43,646 nucleotides of DNA from Fibrobacterota bacterium (GCA_003165595.1 PLWQ01000029.1:1-43646), one strand, 5' to 3'; counted from the stretch's first letter, positions 33,069 to 40,908 are shown. Translations and numbers: made by a program. The notes: a model not told the origin generated them from the letters alone.

Positions 33069-34610
33069 CTACTTTTTTCCCTTTGCCGAATCCGCACTCG
33101 CCTTGTCCTTTGCGTCTCTCACCGCCTGAAGGCCGTCGAGCGCATCATCGTTCTTGGGGTCAAGCTTCAAAACATACATATACTTGTTGAGCGCTTCGTC
33201 GTAGGACCCCAGATTCACATAGGTTTGTGCGGTCTTGAGGGCCTCATCGATTCTTGCCTGTTTCTGTTCTGCAGTGAGCGCACCTGCTCTCGGCGCCTTT
33301 GGTGCGTTTGTTAATGCGGCGGCGGGCTCTTTCGGCAAAGTCCTGGCTTCAAGAGTGTCTTTGGCAGGGGCGAAAGGCTTTTCCACCGCCGGCGGGGCAG
33401 CAGGAGTCGCGGGAACGGGCGCACTGGCAACGGGCGACGTCTCGATGATACTTACCGGTGCGGGCCGGGTTTGGCTTACGATAATGAGCGTGAGTCCCAC
33501 GGAGATGATCGCAACGGGAACCGAGACCAAAATGGAAACCAGCAGGACTTTGGCCATGGGGAATCCGGGTTGAAATGACTCGTGACGAATTCTTGTTCCG
33601 CAATTGGAACAGAAGTTCGCGACCCCCGCGTTCCGGCTGGAGCATTTTGGGCAGATTATGCCTTGGCTGCGCGGAACCGCGTCGATCTCTTTCGGCTGGC
33701 GGCGGGGAAGATCTTCCTGCATAACTGCCGGCATCGACACCTCGGTATCCTTCTCTCTTTCGTGTGAAACAGGCGGTTCGGGCGCCGGCGCAGGCGATGT
33801 GCCGGGGTGTGCCACCGAAGGCGCGGGGGGTTCGGCTTTCTTTTCCACCTGAGCCGGCCGCGCGCCGGCGGGCTGCGCTGGAGCAACGATGGCGGTGTCG
33901 GTCTTGTCGTCCCGCAGCACCGCGGTTTCGCGCATTTCAACATTGGGCGAAGAAGACGCGGAATCATCCGCTATGGTAATTTGTTCGGTGCCGGTGTCCA
34001 CGATAATTCCCTCGGTCCTCCGGCCGTCTTCGGGACGCGGGGTGTCGTCGGGCTCCTGTTCCTGGATTATAACGTCGGACCCCGGCGCGTCGACGTGCAT
34101 CTGCTCGGGTTCCTTGTACCTGAGGTCGGCTTTCGACAGCGGCAGCATCGAGGTGTTCCTGTCGGCCCATTTCGCCGCTTCGGCATTGATGGGGGTGCGC
34201 GTATCGTATTTCTGAAACGCGATCATTTCCCCGATTGTCACAACCAGATCGGCAAGCGTGACGCCCGGCTTCCAGTATTCCTTAATATCAATTTGGTCGT
34301 CGGAAATATTGGGGTGGAACAGCGCCGTTACCCGCTTGCACAGCGGGGCTGCGTCCGGATATTTCGGGGGAAGGGCGATTTCCACGACGTGTTCGTTCTT
34401 CACCTCGATGGTGTTCTTGATCTTTTCCAGCCCGTCAATTCGATAGAGAAAGTGATATTTCTCGGGCGGCGCGCCGAACACTTCCCTGATGGCGATGAAG
34501 GGGTGGGTCTTGAACAGCTCGGTGACGCGTTTGTAATCGGACAGGAGCTGGCTGGTGCGGTCCAGGTTTTTCCTGGCGTCGAGAACGTTCTTCTTCCTGA
34601 AGAGTGCCAT
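33069..34610 (-). CDS. E2/UBC-like domain fused to zinc ribbon, membrane helix and TPR
   Basis: Residues ~25-150 look like a ubiquitin-conjugating enzyme (E2/UBC, RWD-like) fold. The E2 order is kept: HVVEIALPPKYPDAAPL (like the YPFKPP strand), the HPN tripeptide at 99-101 in LFHPNISDD, a W-x-P-x-x-T loop (YWKPGVTLADL) and the PINAEAAKWADRN helix (like LNPEAA). The catalytic Cys site (IC in E2s) is Asp108 in QIDIKEY, so ligation chemistry is not expected. Then come a disordered Pro/Glu-rich linker, a zinc ribbon (Cys320, 323, 334, 337), one membrane helix (about 352-378) and TPR-like repeats near the C-terminus. GGGAG lies 9-10 bases before ATG 34610. It stands alone behind its own promoter. 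The role is unknown; binding of a Ub-like or peptide ligand is inferred. Confidence 0.75.
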   Translation of the reverse strand: MALFRKKNVLDARKNLDRTSQLLSDYKRVTELFKTHPFIAIREVFGAPPEKYHFLYRIDGLEKIKNTIEVKNEHVVEIALPPKYPDAAPLCKRVTALFHPNISDDQIDIKEYWKPGVTLADLVVTIGEMIAFQKYDTRTPINAEAAKWADRNTSMLPLSKADLRYKEPEQMHVDAPGSDVIIQEQEPDDTPRPEDGRRTEGIIVDTGTEQITIADDSASSSPNVEMRETAVLRDDKTDTAIVAPAQPAGARPAQVEKKAEPPAPSVAHPGTSPAPAPEPPVSHEREKDTEVSMPAVMQEDLPRRQPKEIDAVPRSQGIICPKCSSRNAGVANFCSNCGTRIRHESFQPGFPMAKVLLVSILVSVPVAIISVGLTLIIVSQTRPAPVSIIETSPVASAPVPATPAAPPAVEKPFAPAKDTLEARTLPKEPAAALTNAPKAPRAGALTAEQKQARIDEALKTAQTYVNLGSYDEALNKYMYVLKLDPKNDDALDGLQAVRDAKDKASADSAKGKK

Positions 34611-34647
34611 GTGCGCTGTCTCCCAACGGAGTTGGTGGTACAACAAA

Positions 34648-34676
34648 ACTATATCGTAGCGCGCCGTATTTGTCAA
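34648..34676 (-). promoter_or_regulatory. Sigma-70 promoter of the E2-like gene
   Basis: On the minus strand TTGACA (34676-34671), 17 bases and TATAGT (34653-34648) are close to consensus. The predicted start near 34641 leaves a leader of about 30 bases. Confidence 0.8.
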
Positions 34677-34689
34677 ATTTAGCGGGTAC

Positions 34690-34726
34690 AAAAAGGGAAC
34701 GCCGGACAGTGCCGCCCGGCGTTCCC
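34690..34726 (-). terminator. Intrinsic terminator of the earP-efp operon
   Basis: On the minus strand a perfect 11-bp stem (GGGAACGCCGG/CCGGCGTTCCC) with a 10-base loop is followed by TTTTT, 20 bases past the efp stop. It isolates the operon from the E2-like gene. Confidence 0.88.
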
Positions 34727-34746
34727 AAAAGCCGATTAACGCCCGG

Positions 34747-35304
34747 TTAGGCGCGGGAGACGAAGTCGCCGTTGCGGGTGTCGATGCGGATCACGTCTCC
34801 CTCGTTGATGTAAAGCGGCACCTGCAATTCGTATCCGGTCTCCGTCTTGGCCGTCTTCATGACCTTCCCGCCGGTGTCGCCGCGGACGGCGGGCTCGGCG
34901 TAGGTGATCTTTGATTCGATGTTTATGGGCAACTCCACGCCGACGGCCCGTGCACCGTACAGCACGACGTCGATGCTCATTTGTTCCTTGAGAAAGTTGA
35001 GCGCGTCGCCGAGATCGTCCTTGGTAAGGTCCATCTGCTCGAAATTTTCCTGGTCCATGAATGTGTAAAAGTCGCCGGAAGAATACAAAAACTGCATTTT
35101 CCTACGTTCGAGCACGATGTCCTCGAACTTGTCGGACGCCTTGTGCACCGCTTCCGCGATCGAGCCGGTTTCGAGGTTTTTGAGTTTCATTTTTACCATG
35201 GAAGCGTTGCGCGCGCCCTTGTTGTAGCTGAACTTTGTCACGAGAAATAGATCGTTTCCTATTTTGAGGGTGTTGCCTACCCTCAGGTCTTGTGCCTCTC
35301 TCAC
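34747..35304 (-). CDS. efp: Translation elongation factor P, Arg32 type
   Basis: EF-P relieves ribosome stalling at polyproline. The 185-aa protein shows the three-domain order: KOW-like N-domain (LRVGNTLKIGNDLFLVTKF), FMDQENFEQMDL in the middle domain and the signature ITYAEPAVRGDTGGKVMKT, ending DTRNGDFVSRA. The tip loop reads YNKGARNASMVKMKLKNL with Arg32, like the EF-P of Neisseria and Pseudomonas that is rhamnosylated by EarP, not the Lys34 of E. coli. GTG start at 35304 with GGAGG 8 bases upstream. It follows earP by 22 bases, so enzyme and substrate are made from one message. Confidence 0.95.
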   Translation of the reverse strand: MREAQDLRVGNTLKIGNDLFLVTKFSYNKGARNASMVKMKLKNLETGSIAEAVHKASDKFEDIVLERRKMQFLYSSGDFYTFMDQENFEQMDLTKDDLGDALNFLKEQMSIDVVLYGARAVGVELPINIESKITYAEPAVRGDTGGKVMKTAKTETGYELQVPLYINEGDVIRIDTRNGDFVSRA

Positions 35305-35326
35305 CTGAACATCCTCCGTTAATGTA

Positions 35327-36505
35327 CTATGAAATCTCGGAAAGAAAATCCGAGAATTTTTTCACCAGGTTGCAATTGCGGGTCATAAAATAACTCATTT
35401 CTCTTGTCGAACGCTCAACTTTTTTCAAGTCCTTGAAGAAGCAATCGAAATGCTCACCCGTGGCTTGCTCCTCCGACTCTTCTCCGCAATCGTTGAACGA
35501 CTTCAGGAGTTCCCTGTACCTGTCGAACACGAGACTGTCGCCAAAGTATTGGGCAAAAGCGGTGCAGAGGGCATCTACCTTGACCAGATGGTAGCGCTTC
35601 TCCTGAACATAGGCGCTCCAGATAAAGGGCTTGCCCGCAAGGATTGCGCGCACAAGGGAGTCTTCGCCCCGCACAAAGTTGAAGTCCGAAACGCACAGAA
35701 GCTCGTCGAACCGCTGTTGCGGCACAAAGGGCATGAACAGGACAAAGGCGGCGCCAAACCGGAACTGTGATTCACCGAGCATTTCTCCGTTGAGCCGCTG
35801 CAGGGTGGCACGCATTCCCTGTTGCGCCTTTTCTCCGCACACGAAAAGAAACGACCGTTTGCCGGCATTCTGCACATCCCGCAAAAGGGTGTCGAACCCG
35901 CGCGAATAGGTGAAGACCGTGCCCAGCAGGCAGTCGCCGGTCGCAGCGCCACCCAGGCCGAACGGCTCCAGAAACCCGTTTGCGTAGTCTGTGCGATGCG
36001 CGGCTATGTCGGGCTTGAGCTGTTCCACACGGGTATCGATTATGACGCCGCCGGTATTCTTTGTAAATCCAGGCATGTAGAAATACTTGCGGGGTCCAAA
36101 GCCGCTCCACAGCGATTGCCGCTTGTGGTAGCCGTCAACCCACGATTCAGCCGAGAGATATTCGAGGTTGATCCAGGCGCGGGCCCGGGGCAGCAGCAGC
36201 TCCCGGTACGGTTCGGGAATGTCGCAGCCGAACGCTTCCACGACGATATCCGCGGCGCCAAGTTGACCAACAGACGGCGCGAGCGCTCGTGAATCCACAA
36301 TGGTGAGGCCGCGAAGTTCCTGAAGGGGCCTGAGCACGTCGATTCCCGGGCACATGGCCGCAAGCGGTGCGAGGTCGTCGCACAGGATTCGTACCCGGCA
36401 AAGCGGATGGGCGAGGAGGAACTCCTTTGCAAAACGGTAGACTACTCCCGCATCGCCGAAATTGTCGACCACATGGCACACGATGTCGATACTTGAGAAG
36501 CGCAT
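35327..36505 (-). CDS. earP: EF-P arginine rhamnosyltransferase EarP
   Basis: EarP uses dTDP-rhamnose to modify Arg32 of EF-P. The 392-aa protein (family length ~380) has Asp14 and Asp18 in VVDNFGDAGVVYR, which match the catalytic Asp pair near the N-terminus. It also has ADIVVEAFGCDIPEPY, AWINLEYLSAESW, and the nucleotide-binding VRGEDSLVRAILAGKPF (Arg279, Glu281, Asp282). The operon with an Arg32-type efp directly downstream confirms the call. The ATG ribosome binding site is weak. EarP is best known from beta- and gammaproteobacteria, so its presence here is phylogenetically notable. Confidence 0.92.
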   Translation of the reverse strand: MRFSSIDIVCHVVDNFGDAGVVYRFAKEFLLAHPLCRVRILCDDLAPLAAMCPGIDVLRPLQELRGLTIVDSRALAPSVGQLGAADIVVEAFGCDIPEPYRELLLPRARAWINLEYLSAESWVDGYHKRQSLWSGFGPRKYFYMPGFTKNTGGVIIDTRVEQLKPDIAAHRTDYANGFLEPFGLGGAATGDCLLGTVFTYSRGFDTLLRDVQNAGKRSFLFVCGEKAQQGMRATLQRLNGEMLGESQFRFGAAFVLFMPFVPQQRFDELLCVSDFNFVRGEDSLVRAILAGKPFIWSAYVQEKRYHLVKVDALCTAFAQYFGDSLVFDRYRELLKSFNDCGEESEEQATGEHFDCFFKDLKKVERSTREMSYFMTRNCNLVKKFSDFLSEIS

Positions 36506-36646
36506 GGACGAACCAATCCCATCGGTAAAGAAAGGACGAGATCCCGACTGGAAAATACTCTACTGTTTGCTTTTTTGGCACAGAAAGCCCTATTTTTCTG
36601 ACACACAACCGATCGGAGCGCTCCTACGGAAATAACCATTGCTATC

Positions 36647-37381
36647 GTGCCGATGCTGGCGGACAATTATGCCTGGATTCTTCACAACGGCGTCGATGCG
36701 GCCGTTGTCGATCCGGGAGACGCGGAACCGGTGCTGCGATTCCTGGAACGCGTCAAGCTCAGGCTGTCGCATGTTTTCATCACGCACCACCACGCCGATC
36801 ACTGCGCCGGCGCCGTGGAACTCAAGCGCGCGTTCGGATGCCCGGTTATCGGTCCCGACGATGTTCGTGTGCCGTATGTTGACCATGCGGTTCGAGACTA
36901 TGGCGGGTTTTCGGTACTGTCCGAGAGCCTGCAGGTGATGGCCACTCCGGGCCATACCATGACGCATGTAATATTTCATTTTCCAAACCTGCGCGCCATT
37001 TTTACAGGCGATACGCTTTTTTGCGGCGGGTGCGGGCGCATTCTCGAAGGAACGCCCGCCGTCATGCTGCAATCTCTTATCAAATGCATCGGCGTCGAAG
37101 ACATCACTTCGGTGTACTGCGGACACGAATACACGGAAGAGAACCTGCTTTTCGCAACCACGGTTGAGCCGGACAACAAGGATGTCTGGCAGAGGCTCGC
37201 AGATGTTAAGTATCTGCAACGACGGAACCTGCCGACCGTTCCTTCGACCATAGCCGTTGAACGGGCCACCAACCCGTTTCTGCGCACCGGCAGCCCGGAG
37301 CTGCGAAAAAAACTGGGCATGCAATCCGCCACGGGTGTCGACGTGTTCGCTGAGCTACGGAAAAGGAAAGACAGGTTCTAG
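36647..37381 (+). CDS. gloB: Hydroxyacylglutathione hydrolase-like metallo-beta-lactamase fold protein (glyoxalase II)
   Basis: The metal motif is THHHADHCAG, with further ligands in TPGHTMTHV, FTGDTLF and CGHEYTEENL, as in glyoxalase II, which hydrolyses S-lactoylglutathione. The C-terminus (ATNPFLRTGSPELRKKLG) is also family-like, and 244 aa is close to the usual ~250. The first ATG/GTG/TTG is GTG 36647, giving MPMLADNYAW. The in-frame codons before it (TIAIV) are exactly what glyoxalase II has there, so translation may start upstream at a rare ATT (36638) or ATA (36632) behind GGA. Glutathione use in this organism is not shown; the substrate could be another thioester. Confidence 0.88.
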   Translation: MPMLADNYAWILHNGVDAAVVDPGDAEPVLRFLERVKLRLSHVFITHHHADHCAGAVELKRAFGCPVIGPDDVRVPYVDHAVRDYGGFSVLSESLQVMATPGHTMTHVIFHFPNLRAIFTGDTLFCGGCGRILEGTPAVMLQSLIKCIGVEDITSVYCGHEYTEENLLFATTVEPDNKDVWQRLADVKYLQRRNLPTVPSTIAVERATNPFLRTGSPELRKKLGMQSATGVDVFAELRKRKDRF

Positions 37382-37713
37382 TCGACACGCTCACGGTTGT
37401 CAAGGCGCTCTCCCTTCCGGCGCCGGTCTCGCAGAGCGGTGCCGGCAACGCGGGAACGAAGGTTTACATTTGCAACGGCCACATGGTTGTCGAAGGCTTG
37501 GTCTCGCGGCGTGTCGTCGTCGCGGGGTCGTGCTATAGCGCCAGCGGCATAAACCTTGGCGGGTTCAAGACCGGCGTTTTGTCCGCAGGGTGGCACCGGA
37601 TCACGGCGCCCGAGGCGATACACACGCGATTCTCCGCCGGAATGGCGCCGATGGTGGTAAGAGTGACGTTGCCTGACGGGAACGAATTGACCAGGGTGAT
37701 CGTAAAAATGTAG
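37381..37713 (+). pseudogene. Fragment of a C-terminal secreted-protein domain
   Basis: The frame is open from the gloB stop to the TAG at 37711-37713 but has no ATG, GTG or TTG before ATG 37483, and no ribosome binding site there. The reading (KVYICNGHMVVEGLVSRRV, then SAGWHRITAP and ELTRVIVKM) resembles the last beta strands of a T9SS/FlgD-like domain. It may be the tail of a lost secreted-protein gene. A real 76-aa product from 37483 is possible but less likely. Confidence 0.35.
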
Positions 37714-37818
37714 CAATTGTTGCATTGCAGACGATGGAGACAGTCATATGGAAATAGAACCGCTCATCGATGATCAATATACCGGTCTTCCTTCAAGACG
37801 TACTCTTGACCGCATCGT

Positions 37819-38853
37819 TCAAAAGCGGCGGGAAGGAAGACCATTCCCTCCTTGGAAATCACCCTCCTCCACGGCTTGCGCCATTGTCTCGTCCCATGCA
37901 TTTATCGGCAGCAGGATTTCCTTTGAGGCCTGCCGCTGAATAATGACCGCGTTTTCGGGAATCACGCGATGGGTGTAGGAGCGCATTGTGTCAATTGCGG
38001 CTTTTCTGTTCGAACCGCGGAGAAGTACCGCCGGAGCGGAAAAATTCATGGGGATCAGGAGCGCTGCGCCGGGCGGCAACATCCTTTCCAATCGTTCGCC
38101 TTCATGCTCATCCCGTGCAACGATAATCCAGTCACCGTCGTCCTTAAAGAAATGGCGACCGAGCTTCAGAAGCGCCATGTCTGCGATTTCCGGGGTTTTT
38201 GACCAAACAAAGTACTCGCGAAGCCGTGCCGCAAATTGCTCGTCTGTCAAAAGACACCCGCCTGCCGGGCACCGGTACTCGTTGATTCCCTTGTCTTTTG
38301 CCAACGCGATTTGCGGCTTTCTGGAACGTCCGGATATCGAAAGTAAGGCATTGCGGTCCACCCATCCTTGTTGCTCCGGAATAGTGGGGGAGAACAAACG
38401 GGCGGAGAGCGGCCTTAGAATCAATCCCTTCATGCCGCTATCCCGATCGATGATCGAAATCGCCGATCGATGTTGAGACATTGGACGCTGGCCGAGAACC
38501 TCGCCGGTGAATAGAAATTTTGCGTCGATCTCGCGCATGTACTCGGCTGCCTTCTTGATCTTCATAATCCTGCAGTCGATGCACGGATTCATTCCCCAGC
38601 CGTACCCGTGCTTGGGTCCTCGCACCATGTCAAGATACTCGCTGCCGAGCACAATTCGTTTGAGCGGAATGCCCCCGAGCTGACGCACGGCCGTGACGAC
38701 TGCGGCGCAGCCAGCGGATTTGGGCGTGCAGGTACAAAACGGGGAGACAAAATTGATCGCGTGGACCTCGATGCCCTGTTCGATAAGGACCTTTGCGGCC
38801 AACGTACTGTCGAGGCCGCCGGAAAGAAGTCCAACCGCCTTAATTCCGTTCAT
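37819..38853 (-). CDS. PP-loop ATPase, ThiI/2-thiouridylase-like (sulfur transfer)
   Basis: The PP-loop SGGLDSTLAAKVL starts at Ser11. A CxxC pair (NPCIDCRIMKIKKAAEYM) and FLFTGEVLGQRPMSQHRSA follow, as in tRNA-thiolating PP-loop enzymes. The C-terminal ~130 residues contain CPAGGCLLTDEQFAARLREYF and a domain that looks like the small RNA-binding part found in ThiI-like or NFACT-R proteins. I infer ATP-dependent sulfur transfer to tRNA or a metabolite; the substrate is unknown. The start overlaps the VOC stop by 4 bases (ATGA). It is the last gene of the TetR-controlled operon. Confidence 0.8.
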   Translation of the reverse strand: MNGIKAVGLLSGGLDSTLAAKVLIEQGIEVHAINFVSPFCTCTPKSAGCAAVVTAVRQLGGIPLKRIVLGSEYLDMVRGPKHGYGWGMNPCIDCRIMKIKKAAEYMREIDAKFLFTGEVLGQRPMSQHRSAISIIDRDSGMKGLILRPLSARLFSPTIPEQQGWVDRNALLSISGRSRKPQIALAKDKGINEYRCPAGGCLLTDEQFAARLREYFVWSKTPEIADMALLKLGRHFFKDDGDWIIVARDEHEGERLERMLPPGAALLIPMNFSAPAVLLRGSNRKAAIDTMRSYTHRVIPENAVIIQRQASKEILLPINAWDETMAQAVEEGDFQGGNGLPSRRF

Positions 38854-39260
38854 GAAGAACTTTCTGGCAACTGTTGTTTTGACATAATGCCAATGGGTAT
38901 TTGATCATTCTCTTTTGAATAGTCGGTTATTCCTAATCTGTTCTTGAACGGGTCTTCAAATTCGACCGCCATTCCCGTAGGAATGCGAAAAGGCTCCGAA
39001 AGAAACCTGACGCCTTTTCCGGTCAGCTCCGTGTATTTTTCCTTTACACTTTCTACCACAAGCCAGATGGCTGGTTTGACATTCTGGAATTTATTCGTAT
39101 CCTTCAAAATAATTGCTGGTTCCTGATCGCCGACTTTGAAGGCTACCATTCCTCTTTCTGAAAAATCAAATTTGATTGGTAATCCTAAAGTGTTCCTGAA
39201 GAAGTCTTTTGCCTTGCCCAGATCATTTGCGGGCAGGAAGAAATTGTCATAGTCCTTCAT
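38850..39260 (-). CDS. VOC-family (glyoxalase/bleomycin-resistance fold) protein
   Basis: The 136-aa protein has one VOC beta-alpha-beta-beta-beta unit at each end: FFLPANDLGKAKDFFRNTLG and the C-terminal AVEFEDPFKNRLGITDY. It is of the single-domain dimeric glyoxalase/dioxygenase superfamily type. The substrate is unknown. ATG 39260 was chosen, with AAAGGA 9 bases upstream; the longer frame to 39320 overlaps the preceding gene. It follows the zinc-ribbon gene by 44 bases and overlaps the PP-loop gene by 4. Confidence 0.85.
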   Translation of the reverse strand: MKDYDNFFLPANDLGKAKDFFRNTLGLPIKFDFSERGMVAFKVGDQEPAIILKDTNKFQNVKPAIWLVVESVKEKYTELTGKGVRFLSEPFRIPTGMAVEFEDPFKNRLGITDYSKENDQIPIGIMSKQQLPESSS

Positions 39261-39304
39261 GGAATCTAGTCCTTTCGAGAAAAATCCGCCATACAACCAA
39301 CACA

Positions 39305-39547
39305 CTATTTTCCTGACCATGCCGGGAGCCTGGACATCATTTCCCGAGCAGCTTCCTGGGCAGCTTCCGATGTTAACCCTTGGGTCCGCACTATGAAAGC
39401 GGTGAGCGACTTCAACTTTTCAGCAAAATCCTGCATTTTTCCGTCTGGGCGGGCGCAGAATCTGCAATAGTTCCTGGATCTGTCGCCCAAAGCAAACTCT
39501 TCAGCCTTTTCCATGGGCATGCCGCATGCAATGCAAAGTGTTGCCAT
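39305..39547 (-). CDS. Small zinc-ribbon protein
   Basis: This 80-aa protein starts ATLCIACGMPMEKAEEFALG and has a second Cys pair in YCRFCARPDGKM, the layout of the putative zinc ribbon family PF12674. A helical C-terminus follows. Role unknown. AGGAGG lies 6 bases before ATG 39547, which fixes the start; the extension to 39577 overlaps tetR. It lies 10 bases after the TetR gene and is surely co-transcribed. Confidence 0.88.
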   Translation of the reverse strand: MATLCIACGMPMEKAEEFALGDRSRNYCRFCARPDGKMQDFAEKLKSLTAFIVRTQGLTSEAAQEAAREMMSRLPAWSGK

Positions 39548-39557
39548 TGAGAACCTC

Positions 39558-40145
39558 CTACTTTTTGAGTGTGACAAGTTTCATAAAATGGTCAATCAGA
39601 TTATTGCCGTGTCTTTCAACAACAGATCCACTGACGACGAACAATTCACGGTTCATCAAATAATGGTGCAAAAGTCCGATCCACGTGTTAAAAAGCAGAT
39701 CGGATGCGACCGGTTTGATGTTCCCGTTCTCGATTTCCCGTTGTGCGGCAAGAAAAATGTGGTGAGAAACGGCCGACAAGATGCAGGTCAATTGTAGCCC
39801 GGCATTCTTGGGCAGCGAGTGAATGTCTCGCAAGAGCCGCGAGTAGAAAAACTCATTTTCTCTAATGCAATCCAGATGTGCCTCAAGAATTCCTCTCAAG
39901 GAACTTCGAGATTCTGACAAGTGATGTGTCCGTTTCGCAATCTCTTCACCAAATTTCGATATGACGGCGTTAACAAGATCGTCACGCGTGGAAAAATGCA
40001 GGAAAAGCGCGCCATGTGATATCCCCGCTTCTTCTGCTATGTCAATAGTGTTTACATCAAGAAACCCGCGCTGAGAGAACAAAGAATAGGCGGCATCCAA
40101 TATCCTCCTGCGAGTCTGATCCTTTTGTACTGTCCTTCTGTTCAT
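39558..40145 (-). CDS. TetR-family transcriptional repressor
   Basis: The N-terminal helix-turn-helix (RRRILDAAYSLFSQRGFLDV, then IAEEAGISHGALFLHFSTRD) is the TetR_N signature. The C-terminal ~140 residues form the usual all-helical ligand and dimer domain. At 195 aa it is standard. It heads an operon with the zinc-ribbon, VOC and PP-loop genes. Two 14-bp palindromes lie just upstream, so it probably represses itself and the operon until it binds a ligand. Confidence 0.93.
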   Translation of the reverse strand: MNRRTVQKDQTRRRILDAAYSLFSQRGFLDVNTIDIAEEAGISHGALFLHFSTRDDLVNAVISKFGEEIAKRTHHLSESRSSLRGILEAHLDCIRENEFFYSRLLRDIHSLPKNAGLQLTCILSAVSHHIFLAAQREIENGNIKPVASDLLFNTWIGLLHHYLMNRELFVVSGSVVERHGNNLIDHFMKLVTLKK

Positions 40146-40161
40146 CGTTACGCCATTTTGG

Positions 40162-40190
40162 TGAGTTTAAACTCAATGAGTATACACTCA
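40162..40190. promoter_or_regulatory. Tandem 14-bp TetR operators
   Basis: TGAGTTTAAACTCA (40162-40175) is a perfect palindrome. TGAGTATACACTCA (40177-40190) matches it at 12 of 14 positions. One base separates them, so the centres lie 15 bp apart. They sit between the tetR promoter and its start codon, as for autorepression. Confidence 0.75.
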
Positions 40191-40218
40191 ATATGGTTTG
40201 TTTGGCAGGAAAAGTCAA
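40190..40218 (-). promoter_or_regulatory. Sigma-70 promoter of the tetR operon
   Basis: On the minus strand TTGACT (40218-40213), 17 bases and CATATT (40195-40190). Transcription would start inside the distal operator. From here to 40396 nothing else is visible. Confidence 0.6.
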
Positions 40219-40396
40219 GAAACATCAATCTGGGCTTGGTAATTAACATTGATGCGAGAAAATGACCTTTCGCCATACTAGATGAAAAATCTTAAAGGAT
40301 CGTCACAATAGGAACCATGCGCAATGACTTCTACATGCATATCTAATGACAAAACAACATGTTAAAGCAACAGCTAATATACCTCCAGAAATAATC

Positions 40397-40425
40397 TTGA
40401 CTTATTTGGTTGGTATAGTTATATT
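40397..40425 (+). promoter_or_regulatory. Sigma-70 promoter of the yezD gene group
   Basis: TTGACT (40397-40402), 17 bases and TATATT (40420-40425). The predicted start falls at about 40432, on the ATG of yezD itself, so the message would be leaderless. The spacer holds GGTTGGTATAG, which could be a regulator site. Confidence 0.65.
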
Positions 40426-40431
40426 TACAAC

Positions 40432-40629
40432 ATGAATTCAAAAGACGAAGTTAATATTGATAAATCGAATCAGGGTGATCGGGTGAATGCTCGAATCAAT
40501 ACAGCGCTAAAAGGCGTTAGATATGGAAGTGTAATTCTTACGATTCATGATTCGAGAATTGTTCAGATTGAGCGGATCGAAAAAAGTCGGTTTGAAGATC
40601 TTTATCTTGAAAGCGGCGAAGGCATATAA
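40432..40629 (+). CDS. yezD: YezD-family protein (DUF2292)
   Basis: This 65-aa protein has the DUF2292 core ALKGVRYGSVILTIHDSRIV, then QIERIEKSRFE. YezD-type proteins are often linked to sulfur assimilation genes; no activity is known. No ribosome binding site precedes ATG 40432, and the promoter predicts a start at that codon. A GTG at 40483 with AGGG 8 bases upstream would give 48 aa and is the alternative. The next gene follows by 12 bases. Confidence 0.85.
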   Translation: MNSKDEVNIDKSNQGDRVNARINTALKGVRYGSVILTIHDSRIVQIERIEKSRFEDLYLESGEGI

Positions 40630-40641
40630 CGGGAGAATCCA

Positions 40642-40908
40642 GTGGTTACGGCAAAGATTACCTTATCGCCAAAGAGAAACGGCGTTTCGTTCCCTGCTCT
40701 GTCCATTTTTCGTATGTGCCGAAACTTCCACTCAAAAATTACGATCCGTCGCGGGAATTCAAAATTACTTGATATCAATTCTGTCGCTCAACTTCAGGAG
40801 TTCGCATCGCAACGAAGCCCTCGCATTGAGATAGTTATTACCGGAAAAGATGAGATGAAAGCCCTGGGCAGCCTTGTGGATTATTTCAATCATGGCTTGG
40901 GAATTTAA
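40642..40908 (+). CDS. HPr-fold protein without the phospho-histidine
   Basis: This 88-aa protein fits the HPr family: SKITIRRGNSKLLDINSVAQ and the KDEMKALGSLVDYF C-terminal helix. Where HPr has GLHARPAS with the phosphorylated His, this has GVSFPALS, so neither His nor Arg is present and phosphotransfer is not expected. GTG start with GGGAG about 6 bases upstream. It lies between yezD and the DsrE-like gene, so a sulfur-related binding role is a guess from context. Confidence 0.8.
   Translation: MVTAKITLSPKRNGVSFPALSIFRMCRNFHSKITIRRGNSKLLDINSVAQLQEFASQRSPRIEIVITGKDEMKALGSLVDYFNHGLGI

Noticed and set aside
37748-37939. 63-codon frame with TGLPSRRTLDR, loosely like a GGDEF start
   Set aside because: No GGDEF body follows, and it runs into the 3' end of the PP-loop gene on the other strand.
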